Positions 1 to 11,572 are shown, counted from the first letter of the stretch. The stretch: 64,000 nucleotides of DNA from Astragalus membranaceus (GCA_039519185.1 CM076847.1:65919521-65983520); one strand, 5' to 3'. Numbers and translations are program-made. The notes: generated from the sequence alone by a model not told the origin.

Positions 1-1566
1 GTCTCCCGATGAACTAACATCCTAGGCCTTTCTACGTACCACCGGCCGCAAACCTTGCATCTTCCGGCGGACGCAGTACGATAACTTTTTAACACACCAC
101 CGGCCGCAAACCTTGCATCTTTCGGCGAACCCCTGACCAATAATAGTTTAACTATTGGCATCGGAGCCTAGGGTGGGGGATCATGACTGCCCCTCCTAGT
201 ATGTCAACATGGGTCGTCACCCAAACTCGATATAATATATATATCTACAATCGTATGAACTCATAGTCCATCACCTCAGATAATCAGTAGAGCACTTAAC
301 CCACGCTTTTATAAAACCAAGTTCACACTCGCACTCTAGTTCACCCCTTTTCGACACAATTTACAACTTCGAAAGCAGTTTATTTTGCCTTAAAACTAGA
401 ATATTCAGTTAGGCCTCTGAATAAGCTTTCCAACGCATTTTAGAACACCTCAATCGGGTTCCGGAATCAAAAGATATCGCGAAAACAAAATCAGTGAAAA
501 ACAGTTGAAAATCTGCAAAACGTCGCGACGCGAACTGCTACCGTCGCGACGCGAGAAACGACAGAAACATTTTGCGTGACAAAACTGCACTTGGTCGCGA
601 CGCGATGCCCTGCGGGTCGCGACGCGATGGAGACCTGTCTGGTGCAGATTTTGCGATTTTCGCAAAATCCGCTATTCCGCTCAATTCCGATTTCAGTTCC
701 GATCGAAAACAGATCCAACAACCAGTATAATGAATCCAGTACAAATCACACAATCAATCAATCTAATCCAAAACGTAATTTAAACGGAGTTCTATCCAAA
801 ACGCTATTTTTCGAATAACGGTTTTTGACTCAAAATTTGTCGGAACCAATCAACGCACAAATTATACCAAAACGGAATAAACCTAAACGTGAGTAAAACT
901 CACCCTTGAAGCGAGAGTCGTTGTCGAGCCGAAATCACCGAGACACGAAAAATCCCCAATCGAACCCTAGAATCTCCAATCCGCTCCAAACTTCGAATTT
1001 AGCTTCAATCCGCTTACAACCGTTGTTGGGCTTGCTGCTAGACATGATTCAACCATGAAGATCAACTCAAACTTGGTTCACTATTCATCATCCCTCTCAA
1101 ATTCGAAATCAAGAGAAGAGGGAGGAAATAAGGGTATGAGCTTACCTATGGAAGGAGAAACAAGGATGATGATGAGGATGGAATTTTGGGATGATGGGTG
1201 ATGATCTTCTTCTCCTTCCTTTCTCTTCTCCTTTCTTCTTCTTCTTTCTCTCTTTTCTCCTCTTTTCTTCTTCTTTTCTTCTTCTGTTTCCAGCGCTTCT
1301 TTCCTTCTTTTCTTTCTTTCTTTTACTTAACACACACATATACACATAATTAATTAATAATTAAGTGGTAGCGTGGTCCAATTACCATGTTGGTCTCGAT
1401 TCCTTATTACAAATCCAAAACGTACTTGATCCGTATTATTCGGTTAACGATCCTGTGACGGTCAATGAATAATTTTAGCACTCAATAATTTTACCAATTA
1501 AGCACCAAATTAATTCAATTGGGTTAACATCCAATTAATTCAATTAATTATTTTGAGGATGTTACA
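1..1566 (+). mobile_element. LTR, 3' part (probably Ty3/gypsy), left end outside the window
   Basis: This stretch has no credible gene and ends in GATGTTACA, the usual 3' end of plant LTRs that begin TGTAACACC; a separate LTR with that start lies at 61681. Gypsy pol coding sequence follows directly at 1567, so the LTR seems to have landed in an older element. It holds a near-duplicate around 40-60 and 101-120 (ACCACCGGCCGCAAACCTTG) and four copies of GTCGCGACGCGA at 522, 543, 594 and 616. Pyrimidine-rich DNA at 1200-1325 creates only low-complexity frames. The left boundary is not visible, so solo LTR and 3' LTR cannot be told apart. Confidence 0.6.
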
Positions 1567-2202
1567 CAGAGAACCAGCAAAAGTAATTGCTCAGTTTAGT
1601 GACTGAGAGATGCTTTTACAACAATTAAAAAGTAATTTGAAAAAAGCACAGCAGAGAATGAAGCTACAAGCTGACAAGAAGAGAATAGATTTGGAAATGG
1701 TAGTTGGTAATTTAGTATTGGTAAGCTGCAGCTCTATAAGCAACATTCTGTAGCACAAAGAAGAAACCAAAAGTTGGCCATCAGGTATTTTGGGACCTTG
1801 AAGGGGATACATCGAATTGGTAAGGTAGCTTAAAAACTCCGCTTACCTGAGCAAACCAAAATTCACCCAGTGTTCCACATATCTCAATTGAAGCTGTTCC
1901 AAGGGCACATATCAGAACCATATTTGCCTCTGCCATTAACTAAAACTGAACTGGGACCAATTTTGCAACCTAAAGCAATTCTGAAGGTGAGAGTTGTGCT
2001 GAGAGGTGATGCTCATTTTCAACAAGTGTTGGTTTTATGGGACGATGATGATACTGAGGCAGCTACATGGGAAGATTTGGAAGAGATCAGAGCTCATTAC
2101 CCCCTTTTCAATCTTGAGGACATGATTAGTTTTAAAGGGGGTGGTATTGTAATGAATGAAGATGCAATTGTGCAAGGGAGCCAAAGGGAACAACAATACT
2201 AG
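1567..2202 (+). pseudogene. Ty3/gypsy pol remnant: integrase C-terminus and chromodomain-like tail
   Basis: The frames read as the last part of a gypsy integrase. Around 1610-1750 there is a LKSNLKKAQQRMK..ADKKR stretch followed by VGNLVLV, the usual post-core linker. From about 1850 come IHPVFHISQLK and then VLVLWDDDDTEAATWEDLEEI with a FNLEDM..FKGGG tail, which is the chromodomain-like end of plant gypsy polyproteins. The longest open part is 1870-2202 (110 codons). An in-frame stop lies in the VA*KLRLPE segment near 1830, and the frame breaks again near 1740. No reverse transcriptase precedes it because the LTR at 1-1566 cuts it off. It is a dead fragment. Confidence 0.75.
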
Positions 2203-2480
2203 GGCGAGGCGCCAAGTGATGGGGCGCCAAATGCTGAGAGGGCAAGAGCCAGTAACAGGGCGTGTGGCAAACGTGAGATTGGGCGACTACATACTTAAGT
2301 AATGCCTCGGAGTGAGGGGAATTATCTGATCATTGATGAATTGTATTTCTCTCTCCTCTAACTGTACTCTTCTTCCTTCTATCTGAACAATTTATGTTGC
2401 CCTAATTGTACTGTATTGATTCCCTCATCAATAGAACAGTACTTACCTCATATCCATTTATTATTTTTTAATTGCATTAT
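2203..2480 (+). other. non-coding tail of the gypsy remnant
   Basis: Non-coding sequence after the chromodomain-like stop, with repeated GGGCG(A)GGCGCCAA words near 2203-2240 and a pyrimidine-rich stretch at 2350-2400. It probably holds the 3' untranslated region and the start of the old element's LTR. I could not fix an LTR boundary. Confidence 0.35.
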
Positions 2481-2577
2481 TGTTACATTGTGAATTACTC
2501 TTACAGCACTCAACAACAAGAAGCAATTTTGACCAAAAAAACCACAAGAAGCAACATAAATTAAAATTTTAACCATA

Positions 2578-2700
2578 AATGTCGATATGTTAAGTCCATG
2601 ATCTAAGTGCGTACACATAAATGGTACTTCTTTTTGCAATTGCCCAAAAGATTTTCAAAGAATCATCAGTGAGAAACAAATCTAGACACCCTGAACCATG
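2578..2700 (-). repeat. inverted partner of 4560-4690
   Basis: Read on the minus strand, this segment matches 4560-4690 over about 120 bases with scattered differences (GATTTGTTTCTCACT, GAAGTACCATTTATGTG and GGACTTAACATATCGACAT are shared). It is the outer part of the inverted-repeat structure that spans to 7195. No coding sense. Confidence 0.75.
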
Positions 2701-3944
2701 AAGACATTGACAGGTTAATTGAAGCAGAATTATCAAATCCAATTATTTATCCAAAACTGTCGGGTACAGTTCACAATTTTATGATACATGGACCATGTGG
2801 GTTTGCCTTCCCCAAATCACCTTAGTGTCCTTGATAATTTTGAATATCTTTTAGAAAATTACATATATGCTACTATCCGAGGATAAATTGCAAATATGTT
2901 CAAGCGAAATTTGCAATAAGGAAAAATATACGTCATTAAAAAATAAAGAAAGATAAGTTTGAAAATAATCCATCAATAATAAATTTCTTTTTTGATAATA
3001 ATCCATCAACGATGACTGTAATAATCTTTTGTAAAAAATCTAAAATATAGTAATACTTTGAAGGTGTCATTGAAATTTGGAAGAGGAAATTAAAAAGAAA
3101 TTTCCATTATGAAGGACAAAAATGTTAAAGGCAACTTGAATATATGTCTCTTTAAAATGTACTTAGTCAAAACATTGTGCACATTTTATTCATGTAAAAA
3201 ATTATTTTTATTTGATAGAGTTATTTTTTATCACACATTTTTCTTTTGCATATTGAAATTTGTATAAAATATTTGTAGATCAAGAACCTACTTATAGTTG
3301 TGTTTTACACCTCTAGAAAAGTACAATCCATACCACATAAAGGTGAAAACATGGAAAACTTGTAATATCTGAAGTAGGGGAGCAAATTTTTTTCCAAACA
3401 ACAATACATATCTTTTTAATGCGTGTTCTTACTTTGGTCTTGAAGTATATAAGAGTTGGTTTGGTAAAAAATAAGTTTAAGAATACTGGTACTTATTTTT
3501 GCATCATCAGAGTACGTGTTTGACATGTAAAGACACTACAAATAACAGTTTCTATAAGAACTAAGAACATTGTTCCCAATCGAACCGGCCGGTATATATA
3601 TTAGCTCGGCCACACTCATCTGCCCAACCGGATCAGCTTGACCGATCGGACACCATTTTCCCCGCTCTTATCTGCTTGGCTTCCATCTCATTATAGCAAT
3701 TAGCGAGATCGTAGGGGAAAATCCCAGATTTCTCTCCTATCTGTCTGTAACGGCTTATCAGCCATAAAGTGTAATGAATAACAATTATCACCATTGTACT
3801 GTAAATACAAACCTTTGAGACCAATATACAGATCCAGAGTTCATTTCTCATACTCTATACCTGTAATGTGTAATGTGTACAAAATAACAAAACCCACTAT
3901 TTTTCAAAATGTGTTATTATTTAAGTAGCTTTATCTTGCAATGC
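2701..3944. other. AT-rich intergenic DNA
   Basis: About 1.2 kb of AT-rich sequence with no frame longer than about 70 codons and no domain-like reading on either strand. I see no repeat boundary, RNA gene or regulatory element that can be supported. Confidence 0.5.
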
Positions 3945-4261
3945 TAAGAAAACGTTTGATCATGAATAAGAGTTATAAACACACGTTCGTGAAACTTCCC
4001 GAGAGCTTCCTTCGGGACATATAACACTGCTCTTTTGTAAATATCAAATATGAGAGTAAAACTTAAAGTTTTGTTCCCTTCCTTTTCTTAGCAAAATCCA
4101 CGGTTTATGGCTCAAAAGTTAGGGGGTTTTTGTAACTTTTTTCAAAGCAGACTTTTCAAGTGAAATGGTGGTTAAAAACATGATCAAACCTTTGATCTAA
4201 CTTTCATCAAAGCTTCAAAACTAAGACTAGAAAATAAAGAGCAAAGTTGTGAAATCTCCTT

Positions 4262-4353
<92 letters not shown>

Positions 4354-4530
4354 TCATGTTTTGAAGGAGAAGAGAGGAATAAATGGTTTGCAGATGATGC
4401 CACAAATGCTCCTTTATGAGAGAGGAATATGAGGGAAAAAAACTTATGAAAATAGTGGAGGAAAAAGAGAGAATGAGAGAACAGAATGGAATATGAGATG
4501 ATGAATTTTGAGAATGAGTGGGGATGGGGC
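3945..4530. repeat. left arm of a long imperfect inverted repeat
   Basis: The reverse complement of 3945-4260 reappears at about 6880-7195, and the reverse complement of 4350-4530 reappears at 4733-4985. Shared blocks include GGAGATTTCACAACTTTGC, GCCATAAACCGTGGATTTTG and CATCATCTGCAAA. The two arms face each other across a spacer of about 200 bases (4531-4732). Transcripts through both arms could fold into a long hairpin. The 116-codon minus frame here is an artefact of the GA tract. Confidence 0.8.
4264..4349. repeat. (GA)n microsatellite, about 42 units
   Basis: A nearly pure GA run inside the left arm. The matching place in the right arm carries CT and GT tracts plus the LTR-like insert, so the two arms have expanded differently. 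Confidence 0.97.
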
Positions 4531-4559
4531 CCAAGAAATTCTGCTTAAAAACTGTTGCC

Positions 4560-4681
4560 TATTTGTTGTTCTGGGTGCCTAGATTTGTTTCTCACTAATG
4601 ATTCTTTGAAAATCTTATTGGGAAATTGCAAAGAGAAGTACCATTTATGTGTACACATTTAGATAATGGACTTAACATATC

Positions 4682-4690
<9 letters not shown>
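4560..4690 (+). repeat. inverted partner of 2578-2700
   Basis: Matches the minus strand of 2578-2700. It sits in the spacer between the two arms of the larger inverted repeat, so the structure is nested rather than one simple palindrome. Confidence 0.75.

Positions 4691-4720
<30 letters not shown>
4685..4720. repeat. (AT)n microsatellite, about 18 units
   Basis: A pure AT run close to the centre of the inverted repeat, where a cruciform or hairpin loop would fall. Confidence 0.97.
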
Positions 4721-4722
<2 letters not shown>

Positions 4723-4732
4723 TTAAAACTTT

Positions 4733-5000
4733 AGGCCCCCGTCCTCACTCATTCTCAAAATTCTTCATCTCATACTCCATTCTATTCTCCCTTTTTCCTC
4801 CACCATTTCCATAAGTTTTCTTTCCTCATCCGCTCCTCTTCATTTATTTTATTTTCCATCATCAAAGGGGGCATGACTAAGGTTGAAGAAAATGGAGACT
4901 TGTAGTGGATCATAAAGGAGCATTTGGGGGCATCATCTGCAAATCATCTATTCCTCTCTTCTCCTTCAAAACCCGGCCTCTTCTCTCTCTCTCTCTCTCT
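4733..5000. repeat. right arm of the inverted repeat, proximal piece
   Basis: Reverse-complement match to 4350-4530, with about 90 extra bases around 4840-4905. It runs into CT repeats at 4982-5001, where the LTR-like insert interrupts the arm; the arm resumes at about 6873. Confidence 0.8.
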
Positions 5001-5006
5001 CCCGCT

Positions 5007-5010
<4 letters not shown>

Positions 5011-5067
<57 letters not shown>
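5011..5067. repeat. (GT)n microsatellite, about 28 units
   Basis: A pure GT run immediately before the LTR-like insert at 5068. The 76-codon frame reading VCVCVC through it is not a gene. Confidence 0.97.
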
Positions 5068-5068
<1 letters not shown>

Positions 5069-6872
5069 CATCCTAGTCTTTAGACGTCATAAAATCAGAG
5101 TTATAAACCTACTTCAGAATTTGGACACGACTTGAATTGACGGGAATTACCATCACCTTGAGTTCCTTAGGGTAAGATACCGATATCGAAACTATACAAA
5201 ACATAGCCGATAATAAAATAATTCAGTCATGATACCATAGATGTCCAAAAACCCAAAGTAAAGTTTACAATACATCATAGCTTGATTACAAAATCAAGTG
5301 TTACAATCTTAGGGCAATACCCAAATACATTTCGGTAAAGCTAAGCAAACATAATAAAATTGGTCTGAAAGGATCCCTCGATAACTAAGCAACTACCACT
5401 ACAGCTACTTCTCATCGGTTTGCTTCGCTTTGCCCTGTCCATCTGAAAATACCACATATAAAACAGTGAGATTACAAATCTCAATGAGTTCCTTCGCGAC
5501 CCCTCACAATTCCTCTCGGTGTTTTCTTAATACTTTTGTTTCCGCTTAACCTCGTTTTACCTCTTTTCCTCTTAGCACAACCCGAGAGATTAAATTTCTT
5601 AATCTCAACGGAGAACCCAACTCGAATAGCTATACCGAGTAATGCTAGGCCTTGGCTTATGGGCTCATGACTTCTCGCCACCAAGTGTGTTTTTAACCTC
5701 TTGGGATTGTCACCCCCTCGTATATTATGCATTTAATTAACCTCTTTGTTTATTCTCACTCGGTCATACATCATTAGACTCAACGTAATTACCGTATATT
5801 CAAAGTTCTCCTATCATCGTATATACAATAATTTATCTCATTCAATTGAAATATAGATCGCAATAAGACCACAATCGTGATATTTAAAAAAAGATTTTGC
5901 GAAGTAAACTAAATCATGTTATAATGCAGTATTTAAAAGCTGGGAACAGATTCACAGTCCTGGGAATCAATTCAGAGAATGGGAACAGATCCACAATCTG
6001 GGAATAGATTCACAGTCTTGGGAATCGATTCACGAAATGGGAACATATCCACAATCTGGGAACACATTCACAGTCTTGGGAATCGATTCACAAAATGGGA
6101 ACAGATTCACATAATGTGAACAGATTCTTAACCTGTGCAGTAAACCAAAAACTCTGTCTTTAAAACACTTTTGAACATCCCATTTGGTACCAACTCAACT
6201 CAATCTTGTTCCCAACTCGAAATGCCATATTGTTACCCTTAAGTTCAGTCCAACATATGTACAAAACAACAATTATAACACAAATAAATCATTGCTCAAC
6301 AAGCAATCACCCATAACTTACATAATACATCAATTCATTTGAATAGAAATACATCATGATTTTCAAGAGAAATTTTCACCACACAGCCATGTTCAAGATA
6401 CCAGCTCCACTATTGTTCTCGGGACCTCAAATCCATGGTGAAGTGTGAAGGAAAGGGAGGATTTGGGTGTGATTGTTCTAAAATGAGTTTGGTAGTGGAG
6501 CTCTCTCTTTCCTCTCTTGTTCGACTCCTCTCTCTCTCTCTCTCTAAAAATGAAATGTTTGTCCTTCTTTTTGAAAATGAAAACTTTTTGCTAAAAGAGA
6601 GGGAATGTTGGGTTAAATGCTCAGCTGATTGTGTGGCTAATGAGTGAGTGTTAGTGAGTGTTGGCTATCGAAAATTCCTGAAATACCCTTAACTTCCTCT
6701 ATTTCTTTAATTAACCCCAATTTAATCAAACAATCCACTTAGCAATCAACACACAATTCACAAAATTTTCATATTTATGCAATCAATTTCGTAAAAGTAT
6801 CAATCCACAATCAATGGTAAATAATTAAATTACTCAATCAATAAAGTAATTAAAAGAATTATTTTGGGATCT
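5068..6872. mobile_element. LTR-like insert (probable solo LTR) in the right arm
   Basis: This 1.8-kb block starts TGACATCCTAG just after the GT tract and ends around TTATTTTGGGA just before TCTCTCTCT, where the split arm resumes. It has no coding capacity but shows LTR-type composition, an internal tandem repeat (5941-6135) and a CT tract at 6527-6543. The TGACATCC start resembles plant gypsy LTRs that end GGGATGTCA, but that end is not intact, so the right boundary is approximate. The insertion is inferred because removing it makes the two arm pieces contiguous with respect to the left arm. Confidence 0.55.
5941..6135. repeat. degenerate tandem repeat, about 60-bp period
   Basis: About three imperfect units built from GGGAACAGATTCACAGTC, TTGGGAATCGATTCAC and CCACAATCTGG words, inside the LTR-like insert. 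Non-coding. Confidence 0.8.
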
Positions 6873-7195
6873 CTCTCTCTAAGGAGATTTCACAACTTTG
6901 CTTTTTATTTTCTAGTCTTAGTTTTGAAGCTTTGATGAAAGTTTCATCAAAGGTTTGATCATGTTTTTAACCACTATTTCACTTGAAAAGTATGCATTGA
7001 CAATAAGTCACAAAACTCCCTAACTTTTGAGCCATAAACCGTGGATTTTGCTAAGAAAAGATAGGGAACAAAACTTTAATTTGTACTCAAATATTTGATA
7101 TTTACAAAAGAGCAGTGTTATATGTCTCGAAGGAAGCTTTCTGGAAGTTTCATGAACGTGTGTTTACAATTCTTTTTAATGATCAAATGTTTTCC
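6873..7195. repeat. right arm of the inverted repeat, distal piece
   Basis: Reverse-complement match to 3945-4265, resuming at TCTCTCTCTAAGGAGATTTC after the LTR-like insert. Together with 4733-5000 it rebuilds the full arm. Confidence 0.8.
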
Positions 7196-7371
7196 TGGCA
7201 GTGCAAGATGAAGATAGTTATTAATAAGACCGAGTCTCCCTCCTTAATTAGTAAATGGTATTAGTTAGGCCTTGACTTAGGTGATAATAAAGTAGGAATG
7301 TACTTGATTATTATCTCAATTAAAAACAAGGTGAGGCAATATGAAAGATTCATTTCACACTAGCTTTCAAA

Positions 7372-7434
7372 CTTCAATGAGTGGATTTTCTTAGCATGCA
7401 TATGGCTTTCACTTTCTAGTTTGTACTTATCAAA
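7372..7434 (+). repeat. direct repeat with 26061-26115
   Basis: A block of about 55 bases (GAGTGGATTTTCTT.GCATGCATATGGCTTTCACTTTCTAG) also occurs at 26061-26115. The copies lie outside the big LTR element, one on each side, so they reflect an older dispersed repeat rather than its insertion duplication. Confidence 0.8.
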
Positions 7435-7528
7435 AAACAAGCAAAATCCAATCACATACCTCCTAATTATTAATTTGAAAGGCATACCTGTACTTTTGCT
7501 AGCTTACCGGTTTCTATAATTCTGAAGA

Positions 7529-7533
7529 GAAGT
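7529..7533. repeat. target-site duplication GAAGT, left copy
   Basis: GAAGT directly precedes the 5' LTR; the same five bases follow the 3' LTR at 24460-24464. Five bases is the normal duplication for Ty3/gypsy integrases. Confidence 0.93.
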
Positions 7534-8639
7534 TGTCATACCCTAATTTTGTCCGGCTTAGGTCAAAACCCTAATTTTCCACAAAAATAAATAAATTGAA
7601 GAATGAAGAGCATCATGCATTGCATTTTGGGTCCTAGAAGTCATCCCAAGGTCTTTAAAATCATTTTTAGGGTTGGAATGCACTTTTTAGGCAAATTAGG
7701 GTTTTAGGGTCAAAAAGGACATTTTGGTCATTTTTCGCAAAAAGATGATTTTCTCGCCAAAAATGCACATCCACCAAAAGTACATTTTTATTCTATCAAG
7801 GATAATTTTTGTACAATTTTTTTAGAAAGAAAACCCTAGTCAAAAATAATTAAAAATGTATTTTTCCATTTTTAGTGCATAGGAAAAATAAAAAGGACCA
7901 TTAAATACTCCTCAATTATTAAATGACAATTTTATTGTCATAAGTGACTAGAGGGAATATTTTATGGTGCCCAAAAAATATGTGACACATTTCCAATAGG
8001 TGCACTTTTATTCCCATGACCAAAATTCAAAAACTCAAAAAAAAGGAAGTGTCATCAATAAGACAAAAGACCAAAAACAAGTTTTTTTCTCCTCTCTCTC
8101 TCTCTCTCCCCCCACAATTTCGAAATTCTCTCTCTCTCTCTCCCCCCCACAATTTCGAAATCCTCTCTCTCTCTCTCCCTCTCACAAAATTCTTCCACAC
8201 TCTTCTATTGTACTATTATTCCTTATCTTGAAGGAATATGCCTTGTACCATCCTTAAACCTTCTCCTTTGGTGCATATCACCAATTCTCACTCACTCTCA
8301 TGAGGATTCATGCCCTCTTTGGTAAATTACCTCACTCACTTACACTAACCTATTCCTAAGAAAACACAAATTTCCCTCTTTGGTAACAATCCATCCCTAA
8401 AATGCCCTTAACCCTACCTCACATGAGATCCCTTTCCCAAAATAAGAAATTCATTTTTCTTTTCCTTTTTTTTCCTTCTTCATTTTCGCCCCCCTCTCTC
8501 CCTCTCTCTCATTTTGTGTTTTCTTCCTACCCTCAATCCATGTGAGGATCAATCCTAACCCTCCATTTAATTTTAAGACTCAATCCTAGAGCACATTAAA
8601 AGCACAAAGACTAAATTACCCTTAGACCTAGTTTCATCC

Positions 8640-8647
8640 TATAAATA
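8640..8647 (+). promoter_or_regulatory. TATA box of the 5' LTR promoter
   Basis: TATAAATA followed by a pyrimidine-rich CCTCCCTCATTCCC stretch, at the same place in both LTRs (21545 in the 3' LTR). It is the best candidate core promoter for the element; transcription would start about 30 bases downstream, leaving a very long R-U5. Confidence 0.65.
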
Positions 8648-10332
8648 CCTCCCTCATTCCCACACCTAAGGATCCTTTTTTTTGGCTTCTCATTTGATCT
8701 TTTGGCCTCTCATTCTCCTACACTCTCATTTTTTACCCTAGCACACCAAAAACTTCTCCCTCTTCCTCTCTTCCACGAAATCTCTCTCACTCCCTCACTT
8801 CATTCTTTTCATCTTTCACCATCAAATCTTCCATTTCTTGCTAGATCATCATCATTCCTTCCATTCTCTTCAAGGTTGCATCATCAAATTGCTAAGAGCT
8901 AGCAATCTTTGTGGGTTCAAGGGTAGATCCAAGTTCATTTTGAGTCTATATCATCTCCTTCTTCATTTCTTTGTGATTTTGAGGTAAGCCTTGAAACCTT
9001 GCATCTCATATTTAGTTTTTCTTGCATAATCTCTCCTCTACTTCCAACTCCTTCTTGATTGCTTGTTGTTGTCGCCTTGAGGATCCGTTTCAAACATTTT
9101 GACAAGGACTTAGGGAGCCTTGGGTGTTTGAGATGGGTCCTTGGCCTTGAAGGAGTTGTTCTTCTACTTGATTAGTTTCCCTTGCATCTTTACATATTTT
9201 GCACTAGATTTCATAAATAAAATTGTTGTTTATGGGCTTTAGCATTTCGCATATCATAAAAATTTAGGGTTTAGTCATGTGCTTTGTTCTACATGTTGAT
9301 TGTGAATCTTGACATGAAATAATTTGATGATTTGGGCATGTTGTGGTTTCGGCCTTAGAGGCCTATTTTGTGCCTATTTTTGTGCTTGAAATGGTTGTTT
9401 GATCTTGTGTAAATGAATGCAATTGTGTCAATGTGTTTTTTTTATTTTTAACAACTCACTTACTTTTTACTTTACCATTCATTAACTTTTTACCAAAACA
9501 TAAAAATATTTTACTACTTTGGTTTTTACCACTTCATTAATTTTTTTTTACTAAAACATAAAAAGATTTTACCACTTCCCATTTACCTCATGCATTTTTA
9601 CTTTACCATCTCATTAAATAATTACCATTTACTTCATGCATTTTTACTTTACTTTTCACTAACTTCTTACTTAAAGTTTCACAACTTATCAACTTGCAAA
9701 AATACCCAAAACATTTTCACATTCATGCATCTTCATTCATACTTAGTTTATGTGACACTCTCATGCATCCTCATATGCTTATATCTCTTGCATCCTCTTA
9801 TGCATCCTTGTATGCCATCCATTCATAAATAAAGTGCTATGCATCCATTCCTTGTACATTCATGCACTTACATGCTTACCTAATCATGCATCCTTGCTTA
9901 CATATTCAATCATTTAACTTAGAATACTCTATGTTTACAATCAATTGTATTCACTTGTTCTTGATGCCATGTAAATGTCTTGACTTGATTGTGTGCCCTC
10001 CTCTCCACTCGTATGACCTCCTAATGGAGACGTAAGTCTACATGCATGTTGTAGCATAGAGCCATTAGGGTAAATACAATCCTTCTTGCACACACACAAT
10101 TACTTTGAGAACTTTGTTTTGCATCTTTAATAATTGAATCCTTTGATTGTATGGGCATGTTTAATCTTGGTTAATGAATAATATGTTCATGTTTGCTTGA
10201 GTATTATTCATTCATTTGCATTTGGTTATGGATTTAGAATTGACTTGAAATGTTCTACTTCTTTTCTAAAACCCATTTCCTAAAATCATTTCAAAACAAA
10301 AAGAAACTTTTACTTTCAAAACAAAAATAAAT

Positions 10333-10637
10333 CAATCGTCATTAAACACCAATCGCGCCGTTGCCGATTAGGTTGTTAATGATGATTTTGTTTTCAAAAG
10401 AGTTAGTAGCGAGGCCATTCTAACCGTTGTTGTTCGGTCTTCGCAAAAGCTCTATCCCATTTTTGAAAACTTATTCATTTCTCAAAAAATAAACCAATTG
10501 TCATTAAACACCAATCGCGCAGTTGCCGATTAGGTTGTTAATGATGATGTTGTTTTCAAAAGGAGTTAGTAGCGAAACCATTCTAACCGTTGTTGTTCGG
10601 TCTTCGCGAAAGCTCAATCCTTTTTCAAAACCAAAAA
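10333..10637 (+). repeat. two tandem copies of a roughly 160-bp unit in the LTR
   Basis: Each copy has CATTAAACACCAATCGCGC, GCCGATTAGGTTGTTAATGATGAT, a GAGTTAGTAGCGA block and TTCGGTCTTCGC. The same pair is in the 3' LTR near 23240-23540. Confidence 0.85.
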
Positions 10638-11220
10638 CCGAGAACTATGTAGCTTTGATCCCTCTTCCAGTGAGGGTATGTAGGAGCGGGGTCCTGTCCC
10701 GTCAAGCACGCTCTTAAAAAATCTTTGTTTTGTCCTGATTTTCAAAGATAACCAAAAATATGCCGAGAACTACGTAGCTTTGATCCCTCTTCCAGTGAGG
10801 GTACGTAGGAGCGGGGTCCTGTCCCGTCAAGCACGCTCTTAAAAAATCTTTGTTTTGTCCTGATTTTCAAAGATAACCAAAAATATACCGAGAACTACGT
10901 AGCTTTGAATTCTCCATCGCACCGGGAGATACGTAGGAGCGGGGTCCTGTCCCGTCAAGCACACTTTTAAAAAAAAAGCCGAGAACTACGTAGCTTTGAA
11001 TTCTCCATCGCACCGGGAGGTACGTAGGAGCGGGGTCCTGTCCCGTCAAGCACGCTCTCAAAAAATCTTTGTTTTGTCCTGATTTTCAAAGATAACCCGA
11101 GAACTACGTAGCTTTGATTTCTCCATCGCACCGGGAGATACGTAGGAGCGGGGTCCTGTCCCGTCAAGCACGCTCTTAAAAAAATCTTTTTTTTGTCCTG
11201 ATTATCAAAGATAACCAAAA
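10638..11220 (+). repeat. five tandem copies of a 90-130-bp unit in the LTR
   Basis: Units start CCGAGAACTACGTAGCTTTG at 10638, 10763, 10888, 10979 and 11097. Each ends in a GGAGCGGGGTCCTGTCCCGTCAAGCAC block, most followed by a TTTGTTTTGTCCTGATT spacer. Each unit also has CTACGTAG near its start and a TACGTAGG block further on. Minus-strand frames over this array only read the repeat. The array is conserved in the 3' LTR near 23540-24130. Confidence 0.9.
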
Positions 11221-11555
11221 ATATTCTTCTTCCCTCCTATTTTCAATAAAACGAACCTTAAAGAAAAAAAAAGAAAAGAAGTAGAATAAATTGCTTTCAA
11301 CTCGAACTTTTGTCTAAACCACACATCAAGTTAATGGTTCCCTTTCGGTAGAAAGGAGGTGCGGGGTGCTAATACCTTCCCCGTACCTAACCGACCCCCG
11401 AACCTACATCTCTGCGTTTTCAAAAGACCACTCGCCTTTTCAAAAGACTTTTTTTCAATGTTTTGGTCTTAAAATTAAAATATTGGTGGCGGCTCCAAAC
11501 TTTTTCCACGTTGTCAAACGAAAAGTCCCAAACCGGATTTTTCGGGCGCAACAGC

Positions 11556-11572
11556 TGGCGACTCCGCTGTGG
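11556..11572 (+). other. primer binding site of the Ogre-like element
   Basis: TGGCGACTCCGCTGTGG starts two bases after the 5' LTR end. This resembles the tRNA-derived site of Ogre-type elements, which I recall as tRNA-Arg; the exact tRNA was not checked. Confidence 0.8.

Larger units (their letters stand above)
7534..11553 (+). repeat. 5' LTR of the Ogre-like element (4,020 bp)
   Basis: Runs from TGTCATACC to GCGCAACA and is repeated almost exactly at 20438-24459. Differences seen by eye include T/C changes, single-base changes such as GTCATC versus GTCCTC near 8050 and 20955, and length changes in the CT tracts. It carries a TATAAATA box at 8640 and two tandem-repeat blocks near its 3' end. 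Several 60-85 codon frames in it are duplicated in the other LTR and are serine/leucine-rich low-complexity readings, not genes. Confidence 0.95.

Noticed and set aside
1142..1345. Lys/Arg/Glu-rich minus frame
   Set aside because: Arises from a pyrimidine-rich tract inside an LTR.
4184..4534. 116-codon minus frame with a long Ser-Leu run
   Set aside because: It is produced by the (GA)n microsatellite; no conserved domain or splice context.
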